From the NCBI GenBank assembly GCA_007127495.1, contig SKZG01000180.1, forward strand, positions 1 through 5,685: a stretch of DNA of 5,685 nt, given 5' to 3'. How positions within the stretch are numbered: the stretch's first letter is position 1; each line of letters starts with the position of its first letter. The stretch is from Planctomycetales bacterium. Its GTDB lineage: Bacteria > Planctomycetota > Planctomycetia > Pirellulales > Thermoguttaceae. The notes beneath the pieces are model-generated. The model saw only the letters and a list, made by a program, of their open reading frames with translations, did no database searches and had not been told where the DNA came from. This document shows positions 1 to 5,555 of the stretch, in pieces. Position numbers and translations under genes: made by a program.

Positions 1-1551
1 GACGGCCTTCTCCTGGGCGAGGCCGATGGCGCGGCCCTTTCGCCCGAGCAATTGTTTGCGGAAGCAGCCGACCTGCTGAGTCAGAACAAGGCCGCGTCGG
101 CACGCCGCTTGGTTCAGCGGTATCCCGATGTCGCATGGGAACTGCTGCGCGGGCCGGTGCCGGCCGGCACCGGCACTGACGTCCTCCGCGCCGTCGCCGC
201 GGCTCACGACGCACAATGCCTCCCCGATGCCGGCGCCGCGGGCTGGACGGAGCTGCTGAAGCATCGGGACGAGCACCCCGAGCCGTACCAACAGTACGCA
301 GAACGTCGGGAAAAGTTCCTGGCGAAGGTGCGGCAGGGTCTTGCCGGCGAGGCGTTGGCTGCCGGGCTTGCTCCACCAGAAGGCGGCAAAGCGTCCAGCC
401 TGCTGGCCGTTGACGCCATGCAACTGACCGCCGCAGCGTTGCTGCGCGACAACCGTCCGGAAGAAGCGGCGGACGCTTACCGGCGAGCCACCGTGGCCGC
501 TCGGGGTGCTTATCCGTATTACGAAGCCCTGATGCGACTGCAGTTCAGCGAGGCCCTCCGGCATGCCGGTAGGATTTCCGAGGCCGACGCCGCCTGGCTG
601 GCCGCGGTCGATTGTGCGTCTGAGGGGCTGCGCGGCGATCCGGGCGTGTTCGATCCCGGCTTCTGGCAACGAGCCGCCTACCACCGGCCGGTCCATCAAC
701 CGTGGCCGGCCTCGGTGGCCCGCCTGCTGGCTGAGCTTTCGGGGCATTACGGGGTGCTGGCCGCTGATGCGACGTCGGCCGTTCTCGAGGGCGGGGCCCC
801 TCCGCATGAAGCGACGGCAACTTCTCGAGACGGCTCCGCCACCGGTACAAGCCAGCCGGCCGATGAGCGATTCCTTTGGAGCTGCATTGGCCATTGGCGA
901 CTTGAACGTGGTGAACCCGAGGCGGCCCTGGTGGCCTTGAAGCAAGCCCACACGCTGGCCACTTCGCCGGGCGATCGGCAGCGACTCGAATTGGCACAGG
1001 CCGGTGCGCTGATGGCTCTCGCGCAGCCGACGGCGGCCACGGCCGTTCTGATCGGCCTCTCGGAAAGTTCCGACGACCAGATCGCCCGTCCGGCACTGGC
1101 CATGCTCGGTACCCTTCGGCTGGAAGCCGGTAATACAAAGCAAGGTTACACCTTCCTGCGCCGCGCCTTGGAGGAAGGCGACCCGGTCGACTGGCCCAAC
1201 CGGGCCGGCGCTGAGGCCGACCTCGGACTCGCCTATCTGATGTTGGGCAACGAGCAGGCCGGGCTGCGGTGGCTCCGCGGTGCGCAGGCACGGTTCGACG
1301 CCGACGGCGCCCGCGATCTGTTGCTGCGAAGCCTCGAAAACGAGTTAGCCTACATGGAGCAAACCAAGAAGCGAAGCGAGGCCAAAGCGCTCCGGCAGCG
1401 CATCGATCAGCTCGAAGCCGATGGCCAACCGGAGCAAGCGGCCGGGTGGTTCGGCAGCCGCGTGTTTCATCGCGCCGCGGCAAATCACCGGCGGGGGGGG
1501 CCGGCAGGCGCTGGGAGCGGTGCGGGCCAGGCGGGCCAGCGGTTCCATTGA
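1..1551 (+). CDS. Tetratricopeptide-repeat protein, 3' part (5' end outside window)
   Basis: The reading frame is open from the first base, so the gene starts upstream. The TTG at 52 is an internal Leu codon, not a start. The 516 visible residues are rich in Ala, Leu, Glu and Arg and fall into helix-turn-helix pairs. The clearest TPR-like units are at residues 140-208 (a pair), 293-320 (WSCIGHWRLERGEPEAALVA), 362-394 (ALAMLGTLRLEAGNTKQGY) and 400-432 (AEADLGLAYLMLGNEQAGL). They have the small/large residue pattern and the Gly-Asn/Glu turn typical of the fold. TPR proteins act as protein-binding scaffolds; no enzymatic domain is visible and the partner is unknown. Residues 445-477 look like a closing charged helix. 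The last 20 or so residues turn Gly/Ala/Arg-rich and lie antisense to the gene at 1485-1949, so this tail is probably not a conserved part of the fold. Any signal peptide or membrane segment would be outside the window. Confidence 0.85.
   Translation, partial: DGLLLGEADGAALSPEQLFAEAADLLSQNKAASARRLVQRYPDVAWELLRGPVPAGTGTDVLRAVAAAHDAQCLPDAGAAGWTELLKHRDEHPEPYQQYAERREKFLAKVRQGLAGEALAAGLAPPEGGKASSLLAVDAMQLTAAALLRDNRPEEAADAYRRATVAARGAYPYYEALMRLQFSEALRHAGRISEADAAWLAAVDCASEGLRGDPGVFDPGFWQRAAYHRPVHQPWPASVARLLAELSGHYGVLAADATSAVLEGGAPPHEATATSRDGSATGTSQPADERFLWSCIGHWRLERGEPEAALVALKQAHTLATSPGDRQRLELAQAGALMALAQPTAATAVLIGLSESSDDQIARPALAMLGTLRLEAGNTKQGYTFLRRALEEGDPVDWPNRAGAEADLGLAYLMLGNEQAGLRWLRGAQARFDADGARDLLLRSLENELAYMEQTKKRSEAKALRQRIDQLEADGQPEQAAGWFGSRVFHRAAANHRRGGPAGAGSGAGQAGQRFH
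153..174. repeat. 22-bp perfect palindrome inside the TPR gene
   Basis: Bases 153-163 (GCCGGTGCCGG) are followed with no spacer by their exact reverse complement at 164-174 (CCGGCACCGGC). The palindrome lies in frame in the TPR gene and encodes a short Gly/Pro/Thr-rich stretch (GPVPAGTG), probably a loop between helices. GGCCGG-type words are common in this GC-rich DNA, so it may be compositional rather than a protein-binding site or mobile repeat. Confidence 0.6.
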
Positions 1552-1949
1552 CCGTACGGGTTCAGCCACGAGTCGAACGGCGAAGTCCAGGGGCCCTGCG
1601 GGTTGCCCCAAGGCCCATAGGGAGTCGCGCCCTCGCGGTACGGCCGCTGCCATTCGCCATAAGGCCGGATATGCTCGCCGTGGCCCCACGTTTGCACCAC
1701 GTGCGTATGGTCGGCGGTGCGGTCGGCCCCCCGCACGCTCGTCCGCATGTGCCGGTATCCGCTTTCGACGAAGTTGGCGACCTCGCGGGCATAGGGCGTT
1801 ACGCCGGGCGCGTACTGCGCAACACGCTGCCCGGTGACCAACTCGTGCGTGTAGCGCGAAGGCTGAAAGAACCAATCGGCGTCCGCTGCCGTTCCAAGCG
1901 TCAAGGCAATCGCCGTCCCCGCGACTGCCGCAGCCAGGTGCCGAATCAT
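1485..1949 (-). CDS. Small secreted protein with Pro-Tyr-Gly-x-Trp heptad repeats
   Basis: A 154-aa protein of unknown function. The frame stays open well upstream, but the ATG at 1949 is chosen because it is followed at once by a typical Sec signal peptide: a short basic start (MIRH), a hydrophobic Ala/Leu core at residues 5-19, and a likely cleavage site after ADA at residue 24. This start also lies 17 bp past the stop of the upstream lipoprotein gene. The mature part has a polar segment (25-95) and then six tandem 7-residue units at 96-137 (PYGEWQR, PYREGAT, PYGPWGN, PQGPWTS, PFDSWLN, PYGQWNR), ending in a Trp/Pro/Ala tail and GPPRR. There are no cysteines and no membrane segment after the signal. 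Such Tyr/Trp/Pro-rich repeats suggest a surface or matrix-binding role, but that is inference. No good ribosome-binding site precedes the start (only GTAGG about 10 bases away), so translation may be coupled to the lipoprotein. Its 3' end overlaps the TPR gene by 67 bp. Confidence 0.75.
   Translation of the reverse strand: MIRHLAAAVAGTAIALTLGTAADADWFFQPSRYTHELVTGQRVAQYAPGVTPYAREVANFVESGYRHMRTSVRGADRTADHTHVVQTWGHGEHIRPYGEWQRPYREGATPYGPWGNPQGPWTSPFDSWLNPYGQWNRWPAWPAPLPAPAGPPRR
1539..1664 (-). repeat. Six tandem degenerate 21-bp units encoding PYGxWxx heptads
   Basis: This part of the secreted-protein gene encodes six consecutive 7-residue units in exact register (6 x 21 = 126 bp). Pro at position 1 is kept in all six, an aromatic residue at position 2 in five, Gly at position 3 in four (units 1, 3, 4 and 6), and Trp at position 5 in five. 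The second unit (PYREGAT) lacks the Trp. The DNA copies have diverged more than the protein pattern, which suggests old duplications held by selection on the protein. Confidence 0.8.
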
Positions 1950-1966
1950 GGGAGATAAACCTACTG

Positions 1967-2449
1967 CTAATCGGGTGAAGCTCTGTCGGGTTGCGGACCG
2001 TACACCATCAACTGTTCCCTGGCGGGATCGTACAGGTAGTACTGCCCCTCGGAAAGCTCCGGAAGGCTGATCCGGTTCAACTCGACAATCTCTTTCATAA
2101 ACTCTTCGTGCGAGTCGGGCGCGCGCCCGTTGGTCGCTTTGAAGAGGTTCATCGCATGAGGAATCTGCACGTCGAACACCAACCGCTCCGCCGCGCGCCA
2201 CCGAACGGCCAGCGGGGTGCCGATAGGCCCCGTGCCGTAACCATGGCCCTTCTTGCCAATACCGACTTCGGCGCGCCGCGCCGGCGCAGGTTCGGGTTCG
2301 CCCTCGGCGGGCACGGCCGATTCGACCATGGCCCCTTCGCCGGCCGGCGGTCCGATTCCGGTGTCGTGTACCGACGGACCGGGCGCCGGCTCTCGGTCGC
2401 AGCCCAGCAAGGCACCAACAATGCACAATGTAGCCGGTATCCACCGCAT
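1967..2449 (-). CDS. Putative lipoprotein with conserved C-terminal domain
   Basis: A 160-aa protein with a type II (lipoprotein) signal peptide: a hydrophobic segment at residues 4-15 ending in the lipobox LLGC, with the acylated cysteine at 17. Residues 18-60 form a disordered linker rich in Pro, Glu, Ala and Gly. Residues 62-80 are Gly-rich (GIGKKGHGYGTGPIG). A compact domain follows at about 85-150, with the sequences AERLVFDVQIPHAMNLFKAT, then a helix around EEFMKEIVELNRI, then GQYYLYDPAREQLMVYGP. A domain of this style occurs in many planctomycete hypothetical proteins (from memory, not searched). The N-R-A-P-D-S-H-EEF stretch faintly recalls the globular part of type II secretion pseudopilins, but there is no pilin N-terminus. 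Asp follows the acylated Cys, which in enterobacteria favours inner-membrane retention; whether this holds here is unknown. The start is fixed by the lipobox distance and a good ribosome-binding site. It probably shares a transcript with the secreted protein downstream and perhaps with surE, whose stop is 81 bp upstream. Confidence 0.8.
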   Translation of the reverse strand: MRWIPATLCIVGALLGCDREPAPGPSVHDTGIGPPAGEGAMVESAVPAEGEPEPAPARRAEVGIGKKGHGYGTGPIGTPLAVRWRAAERLVFDVQIPHAMNLFKATNGRAPDSHEEFMKEIVELNRISLPELSEGQYYLYDPAREQLMVYGPQPDRASPD

Positions 2450-2458
2450 GGCGGCAGG

Positions 2459-2467
2459 CTCCTTTTT
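2459..2467 (-). promoter_or_regulatory. Ribosome-binding site of the lipoprotein gene
   Basis: On the minus strand the sequence reads AAAAAGGAG, ending 9 bases before the ATG at 2449. AAGGAG is a close match to the Shine-Dalgarno consensus and supports this start. It is the strongest such site in the window. Confidence 0.75.
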
Positions 2468-2530
2468 AGTACTCTCAAACGGGAACCGGCACCATCGGGA
2501 TCAGCCCGCTGGGCCGATTGGTCACTTCGG

Positions 2531-3397
2531 TTACCGGACGATCCCTTTCAACTCGGCGTTTTTGGGGAACACTTTCCTTTGGGTGCGCATCAGCGGCGGC
2601 GAAACGGCCGGCGCGGAAGGCAGTTGCTCGGGAGCGCTCTCCAGGTCAAAATGCCAATTCTCCATTTGAGCCACCACCGCCGCCCGCGTCAAATTGTAGT
2701 CGAGCGGGGTGAGCGTGATGTTCCCTGCGGCAAGCTCGGTCAAATCCGTCTTCTGGCCGGCGGTTGACGCCGGTGGGCTGCCGGTCAGCCAGAAGTATTC
2801 GCGGCCCCAGGGGTCATAGCGTTTTTCAAACCGGTCGTGGTGCAAGACCACGTCCATGGGAACGGTGCTCACGCGAGGCGAGCCGCGGAGGGCCGCCTGG
2901 GGGATGTTCATGTTATAAAGCTGCGGGTCGGGGCCCTTTTGGGAGACGACCTGTCGGACCACACGGCAGGCCAGGTCGGCCGCTCGATCGTAGTCGGCAT
3001 GTTCATCGAACTGAAGTGAAACGGCAAAACTCGTTACACCGTAAAACGCGCCCTCAATGGCCGCGGCCACCGTGCCGGAATACAACACGTTGATGCCCGC
3101 GTTGAAACCGCTGTTGATCCCGCTGACAACCAAGTCGGGCATTCGTGGGCAGATTTCGGTGGCGCCAATTTTCACACAGTCGGCCGGGCTGCCCTGGACC
3201 GCCCAGCCCCACTGCTCCTCACCGTGGAATACCTCCTTGACGATGAGCGGTGTCAAATAGGTAATGGCATGGCTCACACCGCTTTGCTCCGTGGCCGGGG
3301 CCACCAGATAGACCTCGCCCAATTCGGTAAGGGCGCGGCGCAAAGCCGCCAAACCGGGGGCATAAATGCCGTCGTCGTTGGTAACTAATACAATCAC
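2531..3397 (-). CDS. surE: 5'/3'-nucleotidase SurE
   Basis: SurE is a metal-dependent phosphatase that removes phosphate from nucleoside 5'- and 3'-monophosphates. It is linked to nucleotide salvage and stationary-phase survival and acts in the cytoplasm. With the GTG start at 3397 the protein begins MIVLVTNDDGIYAPG, the standard SurE N-terminus, and the family residues fall at their usual numbers: D8, D9 (metal), S39 in TEQSGVSHA, GSPADCVK at 69-76, the metal-ligand Asn in SGINSGFNAG (N95), and YSGTVAAAIEGA at 106-117. The protein is 288 aa, longer than the roughly 250 aa of E. coli SurE. The excess is mainly a Pro/Ser-rich, then basic, C-terminal tail from about residue 249. The frame stays open for 50 codons upstream of the GTG, but that stretch resembles no SurE and includes the likely promoter. 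An AGGAA site 6 bases before the GTG supports the start. It reads divergently from pepF. Confidence 0.95.
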   Translation of the reverse strand: MIVLVTNDDGIYAPGLAALRRALTELGEVYLVAPATEQSGVSHAITYLTPLIVKEVFHGEEQWGWAVQGSPADCVKIGATEICPRMPDLVVSGINSGFNAGINVLYSGTVAAAIEGAFYGVTSFAVSLQFDEHADYDRAADLACRVVRQVVSQKGPDPQLYNMNIPQAALRGSPRVSTVPMDVVLHHDRFEKRYDPWGREYFWLTGSPPASTAGQKTDLTELAAGNITLTPLDYNLTRAAVVAQMENWHFDLESAPEQLPSAPAVSPPLMRTQRKVFPKNAELKGIVR

Positions 3398-3403
3398 GAT
3401 GAA

Positions 3404-3408
3404 TTCCT
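3404..3408 (-). promoter_or_regulatory. Ribosome-binding site that sets the GTG start of surE
   Basis: On the minus strand AGGAA lies 6 bases before the GTG at 3397. With the SurE N-terminal homology, it decides for GTG over the in-frame ATG codons farther upstream. Confidence 0.65.
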
Positions 3409-3449
3409 GACTTGGTGCCGGATACGTCCATGAAAAGGCCCTACCCTCC

Positions 3450-3478
3450 ATGATAATTGCCGGAGTGGAAAAATTCAA
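3450..3478 (-). promoter_or_regulatory. Candidate sigma70-type promoter of surE
   Basis: On the minus strand TTGAAT (3478-3473) and TATCAT (3455-3450) are separated by 17 bases. TATCAT matches the -10 consensus at 5 of 6 positions and TTGAAT the -35 at 4 of 6. The predicted transcript start near 3443 would give a leader of about 46 bases. It would also place the upstream ATG codons at or above the start of transcription, which agrees with the GTG start of surE. Confidence 0.5.
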
Positions 3479-3538
3479 GAGGCTGCCGCGCACGTCGATA
3501 AATGGCAGGGAGTTGCACCGGAAGTCGCCGGGTGGGGG

Positions 3539-3567
3539 TTGCGGCAAAACCGTCTGGGCCGTATTTT
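3539..3567 (+). promoter_or_regulatory. Candidate promoter of pepF (weak match)
   Basis: TTGCGG (3539-3544) and TATTTT (3562-3567) are separated by 17 bases. The match is 3 of 6 and 4 of 6 to the sigma70 consensus, and the -10 lies in the only AT-rich patch upstream of pepF. Transcription would begin near 3574 and give a leader of roughly 145 bases that starts just before the hairpin at 3585. Confidence 0.3.
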
Positions 3568-3584
3568 AGTTTCTTACCATGCAC

Positions 3585-3607
3585 CATGCGCGCAGCGTGC
3601 GCGCATG
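3585..3607. promoter_or_regulatory. Perfect 10-bp hairpin in the pepF leader
   Basis: CATGCGCGCA (3585-3594) pairs perfectly with TGCGCGCATG (3598-3607) across a 3-base loop (GCG). The stem is very stable. It lies about 115 bases before the pepF ATG and probably near the 5' end of its mRNA. It has no T-run after it, so it does not look like an ordinary intrinsic terminator. It could protect the 5' end of the mRNA, be part of a leader control element, or act as a DNA site for a dimeric regulator. Confidence 0.55.
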
Positions 3608-3719
3608 TCGGAAGCCGCCTGTTGGGATGCAGGCGCAGGCCGCGCTGGGTAGCCGTTCGCGGCCGCTGCAGCGATGGAGCAACACGTCTTCAGCGAACCC
3701 ATACGTGCAACACAACGAA

Positions 3720-5528
3720 ATGACCATAAAGCAAACGAAGCAACTACTGCCGCGCGACAAGATCAAACCGGCCGACACCTGGGACCTGGCCAGCCTCTTC
3801 CCCGACGACGCAGCCTGGGAGCGGGCCTTCCGGAAGTGGGAGAAGCAGATTTCCGGGTATGACCGTTTTCGCGGCACGCTGCGCGACGGCCCGGAAGCCC
3901 TGGCCGCATGCCTGAAGTTCGACACGGCCTTCGAACGCGCCGGCGAACGCATCGGCGTGTACGCGCACCTGAAGGTATCGGAGGACCAGACCAACTCGGC
4001 GTACCAGCGCATGCAAGGTCGGTACGTCAACGTGGCCGGCCGGGCGGCCGAGGCCGCCAGCTTCATCCGGCCGGAAATCCTGGCCATTCCGGCGGCCCGA
4101 CTGCGCGAATACCTGGAGCACAAATCCCTACGGCCGTATCGTACGCTGCTCGAACGGTTAATCCGGTATAAACCGCACACGCTCGGCAAGAAGGAGGAGC
4201 GGCTGCTGGCCATGCAAACGGAAATGGCCCAGGCCGCCGGCCAAGTGTTCCGGCAACTCAACGACGCCGACATGCGGTTCGGCACCGTCAAGGACGAGCG
4301 CGGCGAGCAGCTCGAATTGACCCACGGCACGTTTTCGAAGCTGCTCCACTCGCCCAAACGCGGCGTGCGGCGCACCGCGTTCAAGCAGTATTACGAGCAA
4401 TACGCGGCGCACCGGCATTCGCTGGCCGCGGCTCTGAGCGGGTCGATGCAGCGCGACGTGTACTACGCCCGGGCGCGCAACCACCCGAGTGCCCTGGAGG
4501 CGGCCCTGTTTCCCGACAACATGCCGGCGGCCGTGTACGACAACCTGATCGAGTCGGTGCATCGGCACCTGCCGTCGGTGCATCGCTACTACGACGTGCG
4601 GCGCCGCAAGATGCGGCTGCGCGACATCCACCAGTACGACACCTACGTGCCCATCCTGGCCGACCTGCAAACCCGGCACACCTGGAACGAAGCGGTGCGC
4701 GTCATTCTCGAAGCGCTCGAGCCCCTCGGCAGCGAGTACTGCGGCGAGTTGGAGAAGGGCCTGCTGGGCCGGTGGTGCGACCGCTACGAGAACCGCGGCA
4801 AGCAAAGCGGCGCGTTCAGTTGTGGCTCGTTCGACGGCGCCCCGTACATCCTCATGAACTACCAGCCCGACGTGCTCGAACACGTGTTCACTCTCGCCCA
4901 CGAAGCGGGCCACTCGATGCACAGCTTCTACTCGGCCAAGACCCAGCCGTTCCAGTATTATGATTACGTGATCTTCGTGGCCGAAGTGGCCAGCACGTTC
5001 AACGAGCAGTTGCTCAGCCGCCATCTGCTCGACCGCGCGCCGGACGACCGCCACCGGGCGTATCTCATCAACCGGCAGATCGACGCGATGCGCGGCACGC
5101 TGGTGCGCCAGACCATGTTCGCCGAGTTCGAGAAGATCGCCCACGCCTCGCTCGAGGCGGGCGAGCCGCTCACGATCGACCGGTTCAAGGAAATCTACCG
5201 CGAACTGCTCGTGCAGTACTTCGGCCCCGACTTCGCGCTCGACGACGAGTTGGACCTCGAATGCCTGCGCATTCCACACTTCTACCGGGCGTTCTACGTG
5301 TACAAGTACGCCACGGGCATGTCGGCCGCCATTGCCCTGGCCGACCGCGTACTGGGTGGCGGCCCGCGCGAACTGGCCGATTACCTCGGCTTCCTCAGCG
5401 GCGGCTGCTCGAAAGACCCGCTCGACCTCCTGCGCGGCGCCGGCGTGGACATGGCCCAACCGCACGCCGTCGACACGGCCCTCGGGCAGTTCGACCAATG
5501 GGTCGACGAGTTGGACGGGCTGGTGTAG
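3720..5528 (+). CDS. pepF: Oligoendopeptidase F (M3 family zinc metallopeptidase)
   Basis: A cytoplasmic zinc peptidase that cuts short peptides internally, part of peptide turnover. The 602-aa length from the ATG at 3720 fits the usual length of about 600. The protein begins with the family-type opening, ending TWDLASLFPDDAAWE (residues 19-33). The helical N-terminal part runs to about residue 200, and the M3 catalytic domain follows. The zinc site is complete: HEAGH at 394-398 (H394 and H398 bind zinc, E395 is catalytic) and E422 in VAEVAST as the third ligand. Upstream of it lies the substrate-strand motif GAFSCGSFDGAPYILMNYQ. Downstream, HFYRAFYVYKYATG (520-533) carries the His and Tyr residues that stabilise the transition state. 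The frame extends 47 codons upstream (ATGs at 3579 and 3627), but that stretch is unlike the family. No clear ribosome-binding site precedes 3720. There is no signal peptide. The gene stands alone and diverges from surE. Confidence 0.95.
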   Translation: MTIKQTKQLLPRDKIKPADTWDLASLFPDDAAWERAFRKWEKQISGYDRFRGTLRDGPEALAACLKFDTAFERAGERIGVYAHLKVSEDQTNSAYQRMQGRYVNVAGRAAEAASFIRPEILAIPAARLREYLEHKSLRPYRTLLERLIRYKPHTLGKKEERLLAMQTEMAQAAGQVFRQLNDADMRFGTVKDERGEQLELTHGTFSKLLHSPKRGVRRTAFKQYYEQYAAHRHSLAAALSGSMQRDVYYARARNHPSALEAALFPDNMPAAVYDNLIESVHRHLPSVHRYYDVRRRKMRLRDIHQYDTYVPILADLQTRHTWNEAVRVILEALEPLGSEYCGELEKGLLGRWCDRYENRGKQSGAFSCGSFDGAPYILMNYQPDVLEHVFTLAHEAGHSMHSFYSAKTQPFQYYDYVIFVAEVASTFNEQLLSRHLLDRAPDDRHRAYLINRQIDAMRGTLVRQTMFAEFEKIAHASLEAGEPLTIDRFKEIYRELLVQYFGPDFALDDELDLECLRIPHFYRAFYVYKYATGMSAAIALADRVLGGGPRELADYLGFLSGGCSKDPLDLLRGAGVDMAQPHAVDTALGQFDQWVDELDGLV

Positions 5529-5532
5529 GGGG

Positions 5533-5555
5533 GAGTTGGCGCGGCTTGCCAACTC
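5533..5555. terminator. Hairpin between convergent genes, possible bidirectional terminator
   Basis: GAGTTGGC (5533-5540) and GCCAACTC (5548-5555) form a perfect 8-bp stem with a 7-base loop, starting 5 bases after the pepF stop. The stem overlaps the stop codon of the gene reading in from the right edge. Neither strand has a T-run after it, so it may be a factor-assisted terminator or an mRNA 3'-end stabiliser rather than a classic intrinsic terminator. Confidence 0.5.

Larger units (their letters stand above)
3398..3719. other. Divergent intergenic control region between surE and pepF
   Basis: This stretch of about 320 bp separates the two divergent starts. It holds a promoter candidate for each gene, the leaders of both transcripts, a strong hairpin at 3585-3607, a weaker 6-bp stem (3616-3621 with 3630-3635) and a 10-bp palindrome CGCTGCAGCG near 3665-3674. 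Both surE and pepF can be extended in frame into it, but the resulting peptides are Arg/Ser/Pro-rich and match neither family. I see no convincing separate small gene or RNA gene in it. Confidence 0.7.

Noticed and set aside
545..1483. A 312-codon open frame antisense to the TPR gene
   Set aside because: Arg/Pro-rich composition with no domain pattern; the sense strand has clear TPR periodicity.
1269..1958. A 229-codon plus-strand frame across the TPR/secreted-protein junction, considered as a frameshifted continuation of the TPR protein
   Set aside because: It is Arg/Pro-rich without helical repeat pattern and opposite a gene with a signal peptide and regular repeats.
1950..2444. N-terminal extension of the secreted protein through the lipoprotein gene
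   Set aside because: The extension is an out-of-frame Arg/Gly-rich shadow of the lipoprotein gene, while the ATG at 1949 starts a textbook signal peptide.
3579..3719. 47-codon N-terminal extension of pepF
   Set aside because: The residues are Arg/Ser-rich and unlike M3 peptidases, they include the hairpin region, and the ATG at 3720 gives the normal family length.
3674..3862. A 62-codon frame overlapping the pepF start, considered as an upstream leader peptide
   Set aside because: No ribosome-binding site, and after about 15 codons it is an out-of-frame reading of pepF.
3566..4384. A 272-codon open frame on the minus strand over the pepF 5' half
   Set aside because: Ser/Arg-rich, no recognisable motif, and opposite the conserved pepF N-terminal region.
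4158..5552. A 464-codon open frame antisense to pepF
   Set aside because: Val/His/Glu/Arg-rich low-quality protein lying wholly opposite a strongly supported gene. It is an effect of GC-rich third positions in pepF.
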